From contig CAWCUF010000006.1 in NCBI GenBank assembly GCA_963798745.1, positions 257,426-321,425 on the forward strand: a DNA stretch of 64,000 nt. Direction: 5' to 3'. The notes under the pieces were generated by a model. That model saw only the letters and a list, made by a program, of their open reading frames with translations. It was not told the origin of the DNA and made no database searches. Source of the DNA: Prado023 sp963798745. GTDB lineage: Bacteria; Actinomycetota; Actinomycetes; S36-B12; CAIYMF01. Position numbers and translations under genes: made by a program. Of this stretch, positions 1 through 8,130 are shown piece by piece. Every line of letters starts with the position of its first letter. Position 1 is the stretch's first letter.

Positions 1-133
1 GCGCCGAGGCGGCCTGCCGCTTGCTGGCCTGGGACTGCTGCACACTGCCGGATACGGCCGTGGCCGTGCCTGCGATCACCGCTGTGCGGGCCATGGTGCC
101 CACCAGTCCTGGACGTCCCCTTCTCCTGGGCAT
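1..133 (-). CDS. SHOCT-type small protein, N-terminal part (runs off the window)
   Basis: Reading leftward from an ATG at 133-131, the translation begins MPRRRGRPGLVGTMARTAVI and continues with small, basic and Gln-rich residues until the window edge. This Arg-rich start followed by a short hydrophobic stretch is what I recall for small actinobacterial proteins that carry a C-terminal SHOCT (short C-terminal) domain. The domain itself would lie outside the window, so the name rests on the N-terminus and the neighbour. The start codon shares one base with the stop codon of the DUF6325-type gene (TGATG), so the two are very probably one translationally coupled operon. The role of this pair is not established. 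Confidence 0.65.
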   Translation of the reverse strand, partial: MPRRRGRPGLVGTMARTAVIAGTATAVSGSVQQSQASKRQAASA

Positions 134-594
134 CAGTTGCCCCCTTCTGTCTCGTCGTCGTCGGCCAGGGCCGCGATCGCGTCGGTCACCACGTCGGCGG
201 GGATGCGCTGCAGGCTCGCCAGGTACCCGCCCGATCCCCGCACGGCCGCGCCGATGCGCGACATCCAGGAGTTCTCCCACACCACCACCAGCGCCGAGGT
301 GTCGGGTGCCAGGTCCTCGGCCATGAGGTCGAGGTCCTCGTCGTTGAGCAGGTCGAACTGATCGTTGGTCAAGCCCACGAACGCATCGGAGACTGCGGCG
401 TCCTCGACCTCGATGACCGTCGTGTTGCCCTCGGCGTCCTTGCTGACGAACGCCAGGTCGATGACGTGGACGGTCCCGCTGTCATTGAGCTCGGCCAGCG
501 CCGGTGCCACGTCCCCGTTGAAGTCGTTGCCCTCGAACACGACCAACGCGATGTCGACCGGCCCGATGGTGTTCGGGTCCAGGGTGTGCGCCAT
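133..594 (-). CDS. DUF6325-like small acidic protein
   Basis: A 153-residue acidic protein that begins MAHTLDPNTIGPVDIALVVF and is rich in Asp and Glu, with no signal peptide. Alternating beta-strand and helix segments (GTVHVIDLAFV, SALVVVWENSWM) and the position just upstream of a SHOCT-type gene match the DUF6325/DUF1269-like family common in actinobacteria; its biochemical function is unknown. The start at 594 is chosen because a GGGAGAG ribosome binding site lies just upstream, whereas a longer frame to 696 has no such site. The stop overlaps the next start by one base. The reverse-strand leader faces the crtI promoter. Confidence 0.75.
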   Translation of the reverse strand: MAHTLDPNTIGPVDIALVVFEGNDFNGDVAPALAELNDSGTVHVIDLAFVSKDAEGNTTVIEVEDAAVSDAFVGLTNDQFDLLNDEDLDLMAEDLAPDTSALVVVWENSWMSRIGAAVRGSGGYLASLQRIPADVVTDAIAALADDDETEGGN

Positions 595-719
595 GTGGGC
601 TCTCCCTTTCGTCGAGTGGAGACATGTGCGGGCTGACGCTAGCAGCGCGTGCGGGTCGAGGCCGACCGGGCGGGTTCCTGCGGCCCCATGGCGCATTCGC
701 CGAGGTCGGGCGCTGGCCG

Positions 720-725
720 TACCGT
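720..725 (+). promoter_or_regulatory. Leaderless -10 box of crtI
   Basis: TACCGT ends 7 nt before the ATG of crtI at 733, and there is no Shine-Dalgarno sequence. This spacing places the transcription start at or next to the start codon. Confidence 0.5.
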
Positions 726-732
726 GGACCCC

Positions 733-2247
733 ATGAGAATCCCGGGTAGCAGCGCTGGTCCGGTCGTGGGGCCGACCGACAACGTGGTCATCGTCGGCGC
801 GGGGCTGGCCGGTCTGAGCACGGCTCTGCGACTGGCCGGTGCCGGGCGCTCGGTGACGATGCTCGAGCGGGAGTCCGTGCCAGGTGGGCGGGCTGGGATC
901 CTCGAGGACTCCGGCTACCGGTTCGACACAGGCCCCACCGTGCTGACGATGCCGGGGCTGATCGAGGATGCGTTCGCCTGCGTCGGGGAGGAGATGTCGG
1001 ACTGGCTGGAGTTGAACCCGGTCAGCCCGGTGTACCGGAGCTACTTCCCCGACGGCTCACAGTTGGACGTGCACTCCGACGTCGATGCGATGGCCGACGA
1101 GATCGCCGTGGTCATCGGACCCGACGAGGCCGTCGGCTACCGGCGCTACATCGACTTCTGCACCGAGCTGTACACGCTCGAGATGGCCGACTTCATCGAC
1201 CGCAACATCGACTCACCGTTCGACCTGCTCACCCCGAACCTGGCCAGGTTGGCGGCCATCGGTGGGTTCCGCCGGATGGCTCCGAAGGCCAACGACTACC
1301 TCAAGGACCCGCGCACCCAGCGGGTGTTCTCCTTCCAGGCCATGTACGCCGGGATGAGCCCGCACGACGCGCTTGCCATCTACTCGGTGATCGCCTACAT
1401 GGACTCGGTGGCCGGCGTGTTCTTCCCCAAGGGTGGCATGCACGCCGTGCCCCAGGCGATGGCCGCCGTCGCGCAGAAGCACGGGGTGAGCATCCACTAC
1501 TCCACGACCGTGGAGCGCGTCGAGCACAACGGCTCCCGGGCCTCAGCGGTGATCACCACCGACGGCCAGCGGATCCCGGCCGACGTCGTGGTGCTCAACC
1601 CCGACCTGCCCGTGGCCTACCGGGACCTGTTGGGCATCGAGCCGTGGTCGGTGCGCCGGTTGAGCTACTCGCCGAGTTGCGCAGTGCTCCTTGCCGGCTC
1701 CTCGGCGCAGTACGCCAAGATCTCGCACCACAACATCCACTTCGGCCGGTCCTGGGAGGGGGTGTTCACCGACCTGATCGACCGCGGCCAGCTGATGGGC
1801 GACCCGAGCCTGTTCCTGACCAACCCGACGCGCTCGGACCCCAGCCTGGCCCCCGCGGGCAAGCAGTCCTACTACGTGCTGTTCCCCACCCCCAACCTCG
1901 ACGCCCCGATCGACTGGAGGCAGGAGGGCCCGCGCTACCGCGACCACATGGTCTCGGTGCTCGAGGAGCGCGGCTACATCGGCTTCGGCGACGCCATCGA
2001 GGTCGAGCACCTGACCACCCCGCTGGACTGGGCCGCGGCGGGCATGGAGCGGGGCTCGCCGTTCGCCTCCGCGCACTCGTTCGCCCAGACCGGGCCGTTC
2101 CGACCCGGCAACCGATGGGGTGAGAACGTGGTGTTCGCCGGCTCGGGCACCCAGCCCGGGGTGGGCGTGCCGATGGTGCTCATCTCCGGGCGGATCGCTG
2201 CCGAGCGGATCGTCGGGCCGCTGCCGCGCTCGCTGTCGCGGGGCTGA
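733..2247 (+). CDS. crtI: Phytoene desaturase CrtI
   Basis: A 504-residue FAD-dependent carotenoid desaturase that would introduce conjugated double bonds into phytoene at the membrane to give lycopene-type products. The N-terminal dinucleotide-binding fold (VVIVGAGLAGLSTALRLA, about residues 18-35) is followed by the PGGRAG segment and the FDTGPTVLTMP stretch typical of CrtI. The C-terminal FAD motif (FAGSGTQPGVGVPMVLISG) is intact, and the length is normal for the family. The start at 733 is preferred over upstream in-frame codons because a TACCGT -10 box sits 7 nt before it. crtB lies 2.7 kb downstream on the same strand, separated by mptB and the RNase-barstar pair. A related desaturase acting on another carotenoid intermediate is possible. 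Confidence 0.9.
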   Translation: MRIPGSSAGPVVGPTDNVVIVGAGLAGLSTALRLAGAGRSVTMLERESVPGGRAGILEDSGYRFDTGPTVLTMPGLIEDAFACVGEEMSDWLELNPVSPVYRSYFPDGSQLDVHSDVDAMADEIAVVIGPDEAVGYRRYIDFCTELYTLEMADFIDRNIDSPFDLLTPNLARLAAIGGFRRMAPKANDYLKDPRTQRVFSFQAMYAGMSPHDALAIYSVIAYMDSVAGVFFPKGGMHAVPQAMAAVAQKHGVSIHYSTTVERVEHNGSRASAVITTDGQRIPADVVVLNPDLPVAYRDLLGIEPWSVRRLSYSPSCAVLLAGSSAQYAKISHHNIHFGRSWEGVFTDLIDRGQLMGDPSLFLTNPTRSDPSLAPAGKQSYYVLFPTPNLDAPIDWRQEGPRYRDHMVSVLEERGYIGFGDAIEVEHLTTPLDWAAAGMERGSPFASAHSFAQTGPFRPGNRWGENVVFAGSGTQPGVGVPMVLISGRIAAERIVGPLPRSLSRG

Positions 2248-2311
2248 TCCGTAGGGGGTCCACCGGCCGCGGCCAGCAGGCGAGCGGCGCTCGGGTGACC
2301 CAGGGCGCGAG

Positions 2312-2317
2312 TACCCT
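2312..2317 (+). promoter_or_regulatory. Leaderless -10 box of mptB
   Basis: TACCCT ends 9 nt before the ATG at 2327, with no ribosome binding site between them. Confidence 0.4.
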
Positions 2318-2326
2318 GCAACCATC

Positions 2327-3889
2327 ATGGTGTCGGCGGCGGGGACCTCGCACGCCCGGGTCGATCGGGCGATGACGGCGCACTACGCCCTGCCCGGTCT
2401 GCTGGGCAGCACCCTCATGGCCCTCGGCGCGCTGGGGGTGGGCTGGTTGCCCGCGGACTCCCCGCTGCTGGACTTCACCCTGGTCAGCACCCTGCGTTCC
2501 ACGACCGCGGGCGAGGTCCTGTCCCGGGTGGCGGTCTTCGCCGGCGTCGCCCTGCTGCTGCAGGCGTGGCTGGTGCTGGGTCACGACGTGCTGGACAACC
2601 TGGAGCGCAGCGAGCATCGACTGGTCCTGATCCTCACCGTGTGGACCGCACCCCTGCTGCTGATGCCCCCGCTGTTCAGCCGCGATGCCTACTCCTACTT
2701 CGCCCAGGGCCAACTCGTCCTCGCCGGGCTGGACCCCTACCAGAACGGGGTCTCCGCACTGCCGGGCTGGTTCCTGACCGGGGCCGACCCGCTGTGGGCC
2801 GAATCCCCCACGCCGTACGGCCCGGCGTTCCTGATCCTGCAGCAGGGCGTGGCGGCGATCGTCGGATCGCATGCCTTCCTCGGGGCGCTGCTGTTCCGAC
2901 TGATCGCCCTGACCGGCATCGCGATGCTGGTCGTCTACCTGCCCCGGCTGGCCTACGCGCACGGGATCGACCCGCCCAAGGCGGTCTGGCTGGCGCTGCT
3001 CAACCCGCTGGTCCTCATGCACTTCGTCGCCGGCGCGCACAACGACGCGCTCATGGTCGGGCTGATGATCGCCGGCCTCGCGCTGGCCGTGGAACGTCAC
3101 CCTGTATTGGGGATCGTCCTGATCGCGATGGCCGGCGCGGTGAAGCCGATCGGCCTGGTGGTGCTGCCCTTCGCCGGCCTGATCTGGGCCGGCACCCGAG
3201 CGTCCTGGACCCAGCGGATCTGGGCCTGGGCGAAGGCCGCGCTGATCGTGCTGGTCGTCTTCGCAGTGCTCTCGCTCGCGGTCGGCGTCGGCCTGGGCTG
3301 GGTGGCCTCCCTGAGCACCCCGGGCACCGTGCGCACCTGGTTGTCGCCGACCACCGCCCTGGGCATGATCGTGGGCACCGGGCTGGACTGGATCGGTCTG
3401 GGCACGGTCGACGGGGCGGTCAGCTTCTTCCGCGCGTTCGGCATGCTGCTCGGCGCCGTGATCGCGCTGAACCTGGTCCTGCGCCCGGAGGGCCGCTCCC
3501 CGGTGCGCGGGGCGGCGCTGGTGCTGCTGGCCGTCGTGGCCCTGGGCCCGGTGGTCCAGCCCTGGTACGTGCTGTGGGCACTGCCGCTGCTGGCCGCCAC
3601 CGGGCTCACGGGCAGGCAGTTGCGCGCGACGATGCTGATCTGCGCCGTGCTGGTGCTCCACGGGATGGCCGAGGCGAACGCGACCGCCGACACGCTGGTC
3701 GACGTCCGCGACGGGCTGGCCTCGTTGTTCGCCCTGATCATGGTCGGCGTGGTGCTGGCCTCCAGCCCCGGCGAGCGCCGGCTGATCGTCGGACACCCCG
3801 TCGACCGGGGCATCCGCCCCGCGGACCCCGCTGCGCGGGTGCGTGCCGGGTCGCTGGTCGTTCAGCCGACGGGTTCGTCGATCTCGTAG
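2327..3889 (+). CDS. mptB: MptB-like polyprenol-phosphate-mannose alpha-1,6-mannosyltransferase
   Basis: A 520-residue polytopic membrane protein with more than ten hydrophobic segments, of the GT-C type that uses polyprenyl-phosphate mannose outside the membrane to build the alpha-1,6-mannan core of lipomannan and lipoarabinomannan-like glycans. Family marks are the first-loop motif FSRDAYSYFAQGQLVLAGLD (near residue 112), PYGP in the next loop, and NPLVLMHFVAGAHNDALM near residue 225. An alternative start lies 15 codons in (Met16), but the -10 box favours 2327. The 3' end overlaps the oppositely oriented barstar gene by 28 bp. A PimB'-like gene and GT87 proteins elsewhere in the window support mannolipid synthesis. 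The exact linkage made cannot be read from the sequence. Confidence 0.82.
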   Translation: MVSAAGTSHARVDRAMTAHYALPGLLGSTLMALGALGVGWLPADSPLLDFTLVSTLRSTTAGEVLSRVAVFAGVALLLQAWLVLGHDVLDNLERSEHRLVLILTVWTAPLLLMPPLFSRDAYSYFAQGQLVLAGLDPYQNGVSALPGWFLTGADPLWAESPTPYGPAFLILQQGVAAIVGSHAFLGALLFRLIALTGIAMLVVYLPRLAYAHGIDPPKAVWLALLNPLVLMHFVAGAHNDALMVGLMIAGLALAVERHPVLGIVLIAMAGAVKPIGLVVLPFAGLIWAGTRASWTQRIWAWAKAALIVLVVFAVLSLAVGVGLGWVASLSTPGTVRTWLSPTTALGMIVGTGLDWIGLGTVDGAVSFFRAFGMLLGAVIALNLVLRPEGRSPVRGAALVLLAVVALGPVVQPWYVLWALPLLAATGLTGRQLRATMLICAVLVLHGMAEANATADTLVDVRDGLASLFALIMVGVVLASSPGERRLIVGHPVDRGIRPADPAARVRAGSLVVQPTGSSIS

Positions 3890-4338
3890 TCCTCGTCGGG
3901 GAACACCGCACGCGTCAGCGTGTGCTGGCCCAGCGTCAGTTGGGGCCCCTCGCCGATCAGCACCACGCGCGCGGGCAGCTCGGCCTCCTCCCAGGCGCGC
4001 AGCACGTCGCGGAAGACGTCGATGGCGATCGCGAACTGCTCAGGCTCGCGGGTGGCCAGATCGCCCCAGCCGGACCACAGGATCAGCAGGCCGTCGGCGT
4101 CCTCGAGGTCCTCGACCTCGTCGAACTCCTGGGACTCCAGGCACTCCTCGACGGCGTCCCAGTTGTGCCCGAAGTAGTCCGGGAAGCCGAACGCTGACGC
4201 GCACGCCTCGAAGAACTCCGCCCGGCCGCCTCCCTCGGGAACCTCCAGCAGCACCGAGGCCCAACCCAGCAGTGCAGCCAGCTCGGCCGCCGCGTCGTAG
4301 TCCGGGGCATCCCGCCACAGCGCGATCCGATTGGTCAT
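3862..4338 (-). CDS. Barstar-family ribonuclease inhibitor
   Basis: A 158-residue acidic cytoplasmic protein of the barstar family, which plugs the active site of barnase/RNase Sa-type ribonucleases. The signature FGFPDYFGHNWDAVEECL (about residues 50-67) is the barstar inhibitory helix and loop, followed by LLILWSGWGDL and a C-terminal beta strand. It is longer than classical barstar (about 90 residues) because of N- and C-terminal extensions, the latter ending in an acidic DEDYEIDEP tail. Its ATG overlaps the stop of the upstream RNase gene by 4 nt (ATGA), so toxin and inhibitor are co-translated. The last 28 bp are antisense to the end of mptB. Confidence 0.88.
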   Translation of the reverse strand: MTNRIALWRDAPDYDAAAELAALLGWASVLLEVPEGGGRAEFFEACASAFGFPDYFGHNWDAVEECLESQEFDEVEDLEDADGLLILWSGWGDLATREPEQFAIAIDVFRDVLRAWEEAELPARVVLIGEGPQLTLGQHTLTRAVFPDEDYEIDEPVG

Positions 4339-4802
4339 CGGGACACCACCTCTCGGAAGCTGTCGTAATGGTCCTCGGTATAGAACCGGGAGCCGTCGTC
4401 GCCGGCCACGATGCGCCGGGCACCGCGGTCGTCGGACCCGGGGGTGATCACCGTGTACTCGGAGTAGAAGCCCTCGGGCGCCGTGGGCAGGATCCGCTCA
4501 CGGTTGCCGAAGGTGGCGCCATCCTGCGGGTAGGGGAAGGGCCCGCCCGTCGCGATCAGCGCGAGGGTGTCGATCCCCTCAGGAGGCAGGTCGGCCACGG
4601 CCATCGTCGTCAGGTCGGTGGTCGCGGCGCTCGGAGCAAGATCGGAGTACCCGTCCGACGTGGCACCAGCGATGACTGGCGGCCCCCCGCCGGCGCTGGC
4701 GTTGCCGGCCGCGGGATCGAGCCCGGCACATCCGGCCAGCAGGCCCACGGCGAACAGCACAGCGATCATGCGCACGATGGTCGACCTCACGCTCCGCAGC
4801 AT
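4335..4802 (-). CDS. Secreted guanyl-specific ribonuclease (RNase Sa/barnase type), lipoprotein
   Basis: A 155-residue protein with a lipoprotein signal ending LLAGC (Cys25), a Gly/Ala/Ser linker, and a C-terminal domain closely resembling RNase Sa. The domain carries DTLALIATGGPFPYPQDG, the general base Glu115 in SEYTVITPG, Arg130 in GARRI and His145 in EDHYDSF, which correspond to Glu54, Arg69 and His85 of RNase Sa. The two cysteines of RNase Sa that form its disulfide are absent. The start at 4802 gives a proper n-region and lipobox; the longer frame has none. It is followed by barstar with an ATGA overlap. It probably cleaves RNA 3' of guanine outside the cell, with barstar protecting the cytoplasm. 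Confidence 0.88.
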   Translation of the reverse strand: MLRSVRSTIVRMIAVLFAVGLLAGCAGLDPAAGNASAGGGPPVIAGATSDGYSDLAPSAATTDLTTMAVADLPPEGIDTLALIATGGPFPYPQDGATFGNRERILPTAPEGFYSEYTVITPGSDDRGARRIVAGDDGSRFYTEDHYDSFREVVSR

Positions 4803-4919
4803 GGCACACCGGCCGGGACCACCTCGTCCCGGTCCACGCGCGCAGTCCTCAGATCCATCGCGCCCCCGGCCACGCACCACCCGGCAGCACCGCCGCCCCG
4901 AAGATGGGAGGATTCGCCC

Positions 4920-5879
4920 ATGTCACGGCGGGAACTCGATGCGGCCGGCATCACCGATCCGCAGCTCCGGGCAGCCTACGAGGCCTGCCAGGCGCTGCAT
5001 GCCCAGCACGGCCGGACCTACTACTTGGCCACCCGGCTGCTGCCCCCGGGCCAGCGGCCGTTCGTGCATGCGCTGTACGGGTTCGCCCGGTACGCCGACG
5101 AGATCGTCGACGATCTCGACTCCACGATGACCGATCAGCAGCGTGCTGACGCCCTGGCCACGTGGGGCGACCAGGTGCTGGCCGACCTGGCCCGCGGGCA
5201 CAGCCAGGACCCGATCGCCCGGGCGCTGGTCGACACCGCGACCAGGTTCGCCATCCCGCACGAGCACTTCGCCGACTTCCTGACCTCCATGCGCATGGAC
5301 CTCACAGTCACCGAGTACGAGACCTTCGCCGATCTGTCGGTCTACGTGCACGGCTCGGCGGCAGTCATCGGCCGCGAGATGGTGCACGTGCTGGGCACCA
5401 CCCGGCCCCAGGACCTCACCGAGGCGTTGGCCCGCGCCGATGACCTGGGCGTGGCCTTCCAGCTCGCGAACTTCATCCGAGACGTCGACGAGGACCTCGA
5501 CCGTGGTCGGGTCTACCTGCCGCTCGACGAGCTCGAGCAGTTCTCGGTCAGTCGCGCCGACCTCGAACGCCGCACAGTCACCCCCCAGATCCGCCGCGCC
5601 CTGGAGTTCCAGGTGCACCGGGTCCGCGAGCTGCAGGCCCGAGCGGAGCCGGGGATCGGTCTGCTGCACCCGCCGGCCCAACCGTGCATCGAGGCCGCCA
5701 GCGTCCTGTACTGCGGCATCGTCGATGCGGTCGAGGAGATCGACTACCAGGTGTTCGGCCAGCGGGCGCGGGTCGGCAACGGTCGCCGGGCCCGGGTGGC
5801 CGGCAGCGCCTGGGTGCGCGCCGTGCGGGCCCGTCGACGCGGCCGACGCGCGGCGCGGCGCTCGCTGCACGCCGCCTGA
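4920..5879 (+). CDS. crtB: Phytoene synthase CrtB
   Basis: A 319-residue squalene/phytoene synthase that condenses two geranylgeranyl diphosphates into phytoene. It shows the early YYLATRLLP segment, the first Asp-rich motif YADEIVDD, the second Asp-rich motif NFIRDVDEDLDRGRVYLP, and a basic C-terminal tail (RRRGRRAARR). The start is supported by a GGGAGGA ribosome binding site 8 nt upstream of the ATG at 4920; the frame is open further upstream but that part is antisense to the RNase gene. It ends exactly where the convergent crtYd gene ends (stop codons adjacent, no gap). No GGPP synthase (crtE) is seen in the window. Confidence 0.92.
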   Translation: MSRRELDAAGITDPQLRAAYEACQALHAQHGRTYYLATRLLPPGQRPFVHALYGFARYADEIVDDLDSTMTDQQRADALATWGDQVLADLARGHSQDPIARALVDTATRFAIPHEHFADFLTSMRMDLTVTEYETFADLSVYVHGSAAVIGREMVHVLGTTRPQDLTEALARADDLGVAFQLANFIRDVDEDLDRGRVYLPLDELEQFSVSRADLERRTVTPQIRRALEFQVHRVRELQARAEPGIGLLHPPAQPCIEAASVLYCGIVDAVEEIDYQVFGQRARVGNGRRARVAGSAWVRAVRARRRGRRAARRSLHAA

Positions 5880-6305
5880 TCAGGACTCTGGCTTCGGGGC
5901 CCGGCCGCCCACCTTGGCCAGCAGCGGCACCAGCGCGGCTCGTGGCGGCCCGGCGACCGGCTCACGCTGGACCCCGCGCCGGCCCCACGCGACCCACAGC
6001 GTCAGGGTCAGCAGCACGAGCGCGAAGCCGAACATGAGGTCCTCCACCGGCGCGAACAGGATGCGACCGTCGCCGAAGGGAGCAGGTGGACCGTCAGTCG
6101 GCGTGGTCGAGCCGATGATGTCCGCTCCGGAGTAGCGCACGATCCGGGTGCCGGTCAGCACGCCGTTGGTGAGCAGTTGGAAGAACACGATGATCGGGTA
6201 GGCCATCCAGAACACGCGACGGGTCAGCAGCCGGGTGCCCAGCACCCACAGGTCCCAGACGATCACCGCCAGCACCGCCAGGACCGCCAGTTGCGTGTAG
6301 GTCAT
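5880..6305 (-). CDS. crtYd: Lycopene cyclase subunit CrtYd (C-terminal half type)
   Basis: A 141-residue membrane protein with about three transmembrane helices, one half of the heterodimeric lycopene cyclase of actinobacteria. The conserved PxE(E/D) motif appears as FAPVEDLMFGF (about residue 85), and FWMAYPIIVFFQLLTNGVLTG is a typical preceding segment. The ATG overlaps the stop of crtYc by 4 nt. With no UbiA-type elongase (lbtB/crtEb) nearby, a beta-carotene-type cyclase is more likely than the C50 enzymes CrtYe/f, but this is inference. The tail after the last helix is basic and proline-rich. Confidence 0.85.
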   Translation of the reverse strand: MTYTQLAVLAVLAVIVWDLWVLGTRLLTRRVFWMAYPIIVFFQLLTNGVLTGTRIVRYSGADIIGSTTPTDGPPAPFGDGRILFAPVEDLMFGFALVLLTLTLWVAWGRRGVQREPVAGPPRAALVPLLAKVGGRAPKPES

Positions 6306-6712
6306 CGGGACTGCTCCCCGCGGTCGAGCCCGTGCCGGCCGGGCACGGAGTCGGCGCCCGGGCTCGCCGCGGGCGGCTGCACCGGTTCCTCGTCGCCCAC
6401 GGGCAGGCCAGTGGCCGATCGGACGGCCTCCAGCGTGAGGATGCTGGCGATCGGCACCACGATGAAGAACACCAACTCGTCGAGTGGGAGTTCGCCGGGC
6501 AGTCGGATACCGGTGATCAGCGACTCGTCGAACCACCAGTGCCCCTGGCTGATCGCATAGATGTCCCACAACCCGAAGATCACCACGACCGGCAGCACGG
6601 ACAGCGCCAGTCGGCGCCAGCGTCGGTAGACGCGCGTGCGCAGGGCAACCTCCAGCCAGGCGGTGCCCAGGAAGATGAACACCATCACCGTCAGGTAGCT
6701 CGCCGACCCCAT
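6302..6712 (-). CDS. crtYc: Lycopene cyclase subunit CrtYc (N-terminal half type)
   Basis: A 136-residue membrane protein with three hydrophobic helices, the partner of CrtYd. Family marks are SYLTVMVFIFLGTAWLE near the N-terminus, LWDIYAISQGHWWFD in the middle and PLDELVFFIVVP near residue 90. The last is the PxE(E/D) position, here with Asp-Glu instead of the usual Glu-Glu. A hydrophilic C-terminal tail of about 35 residues follows. It lies 3 nt downstream of the FAD oxidoreductase gene and overlaps crtYd by 4 nt, so the three genes form one transcript. Confidence 0.85.
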   Translation of the reverse strand: MGSASYLTVMVFIFLGTAWLEVALRTRVYRRWRRLALSVLPVVVIFGLWDIYAISQGHWWFDESLITGIRLPGELPLDELVFFIVVPIASILTLEAVRSATGLPVGDEEPVQPPAASPGADSVPGRHGLDRGEQSR

Positions 6713-6715
6713 GGC

Positions 6716-8080
6716 TCAGCCCTGCCCGAGGAACATCGCCGCGGGCGCGGCATCGGGATCGGCCAGCGCGTCGGCGTCGACCGGAGGGGTTCCGCGCGGG
6801 TCGGCCAGCATCGCGCGGCGGGCAGCGGCCAGGTCCCGGGGCCGCCCGACCGTGCACAGGCCCAGCAGGTGATCCCCGTCGTCGAGACTGAAGGCGGTCC
6901 ACGCCTCGGAGCCGGGTGTCGGCGCCGGTGACCCGGAGCGCACATCCGTGGCCTGCGTGGACTCGCGCCAGACGACGCGTCCCGCGACCGCGTCGCCCAG
7001 GGTCAGCAGGCGTCGACCGGCGATGTCGCTGAACACGTAGGGGATCGGGTCCGGCGCCAGCTGACCGGGTTCGCCCGGAACGTCCGGGTCGGCCCGCCAC
7101 CGGCTCTGGTCCCGCTCGCTGGACGCCCAAGCTGCCAGCACCGGGGCCAGCACGGATGGCGCGTTCAGTGCCTCGGTCCAATGCCCGCCCGGCCGGTGGG
7201 CGCCGGCCCGATCCGACCAGCGGGCCGCGGCATCACCCACCGCGAACAGCCCGGGGATCGCCGAACGCCCGACGGGGTCCACGAGCAGCGACCCGTCCCC
7301 GCCGCGCGCCGCCTGGGCACCGACCAGCCAGTCGGTCGCCGGGCGGACGCCCAGCGCGGCGAGGACCAGGTCCGCGCCGCTGCCCAGTGCCTCCAGGCTC
7401 GATCCGTCGGCCGGCGCAGTGAGCGTCCGGACCGGCTCACGCAGCCGCAGCCCGATGCCCGCGGAGGTCAGCCACCGGGCCACCCGCGCCGAGACCTCCA
7501 CCGGGACGCGCCCGGCCAGCAGCCGCGGCGCCGCCTCGAAGAGCAGCACCTGCGCTCCCCGAGCCGCAGCGGTCGCCGCCGCCTCACAGCCCACCCAGCC
7601 GCCCCCGACCACCACCAGCCGGGTCCCGACCCCGATCCGCGACCAGAACGCGCCAGCCGCCGCCCAGGTGTGCAGGACGTGCACCCCGGGGCGGTCCCAG
7701 CCGGTGGGGAGCACCGGGTCGGCCCCCGTGGCCACGACCACCGTGCCGGCCGTCAGCTCCGAGCCGTCCGAGCAGGTCAGCCGCCAGCCCGGGTCGCAAT
7801 GCGGCTGGTCCTGCGCGGCCCGGTCGCGTTCGTGGTGCCGTTCGGCACGCTCCACCCGCACGCCGAGTCGCACCTCGTCGGCCAGGGCCCAGACGTCCAG
7901 GCCCATCGCACTGCGCAGGTCGACGTCGGCGTTCGGGTCCTTGGTCAGGGGCGGGCGGTCATAGGGCGGATCCGGCTCAGCGCCCAGGACGAGCACCGAT
8001 CCCGCGAAACCCGCCGCCCGAAGCTCGGCACAGGTCCGCACCCCGGCCAAGCCGGCGCCCACGACCACCACATCCGCCAC
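6716..8080 (-). CDS. FAD-dependent NAD(P)/ferredoxin-type oxidoreductase
   Basis: A 454-residue flavoprotein of the ferredoxin/rhodocoxin reductase type. It starts with VVVVGAGLAGVRTCAELRAA (FAD-binding Rossmann fold), has the PYDRPPLTK motif typical of these reductases, a TVVVATGADPVLP segment, a second nucleotide-binding motif LVVVGGGWVGCEAAATAAARG, and the FAD-closing IPGLFAVGDAA. The C-terminal domain is longer than in plain ferredoxin reductases. It is the first gene of an operon with crtYc and crtYd, so a carotenoid-related electron-transfer role is possible, but no ferredoxin or P450 gene is adjacent. The GTG at 8080 is chosen because a TAGGCT -10 box ends 8 nt before it; a GTG at 8086 is the alternative. 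Confidence 0.78.
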   Translation of the reverse strand: MADVVVVGAGLAGVRTCAELRAAGFAGSVLVLGAEPDPPYDRPPLTKDPNADVDLRSAMGLDVWALADEVRLGVRVERAERHHERDRAAQDQPHCDPGWRLTCSDGSELTAGTVVVATGADPVLPTGWDRPGVHVLHTWAAAGAFWSRIGVGTRLVVVGGGWVGCEAAATAAARGAQVLLFEAAPRLLAGRVPVEVSARVARWLTSAGIGLRLREPVRTLTAPADGSSLEALGSGADLVLAALGVRPATDWLVGAQAARGGDGSLLVDPVGRSAIPGLFAVGDAAARWSDRAGAHRPGGHWTEALNAPSVLAPVLAAWASSERDQSRWRADPDVPGEPGQLAPDPIPYVFSDIAGRRLLTLGDAVAGRVVWRESTQATDVRSGSPAPTPGSEAWTAFSLDDGDHLLGLCTVGRPRDLAAARRAMLADPRGTPPVDADALADPDAAPAAMFLGQG

Positions 8081-8088
8081 AGTCACCG

Positions 8089-8094
8089 AGCCTA
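8089..8094 (-). promoter_or_regulatory. -10 box of the oxidoreductase-crtYc-crtYd operon
   Basis: TAGGCT on the minus strand, 8 nt before GTG 8080, inside a 50-bp divergent region shared with the kinase promoter. Confidence 0.45.
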
Positions 8095-8118
8095 ACCGGG
8101 CGGACCGCTGCGGGCTCC

Positions 8119-8124
8119 TAGACT
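8119..8124 (+). promoter_or_regulatory. Leaderless -10 box of the PASTA kinase gene
   Basis: TAGACT followed by 6 nt and the GTG start at 8131. No ribosome binding site is present. Confidence 0.5.
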
Positions 8125-8130
8125 TGGCCC

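Noticed and set aside
2180..3796. A 538-codon open frame opposite mptB
   Set aside because: Repetitive Gln/His/Asp/Arg composition typical of a frame shadow; mptB has clear family motifs.
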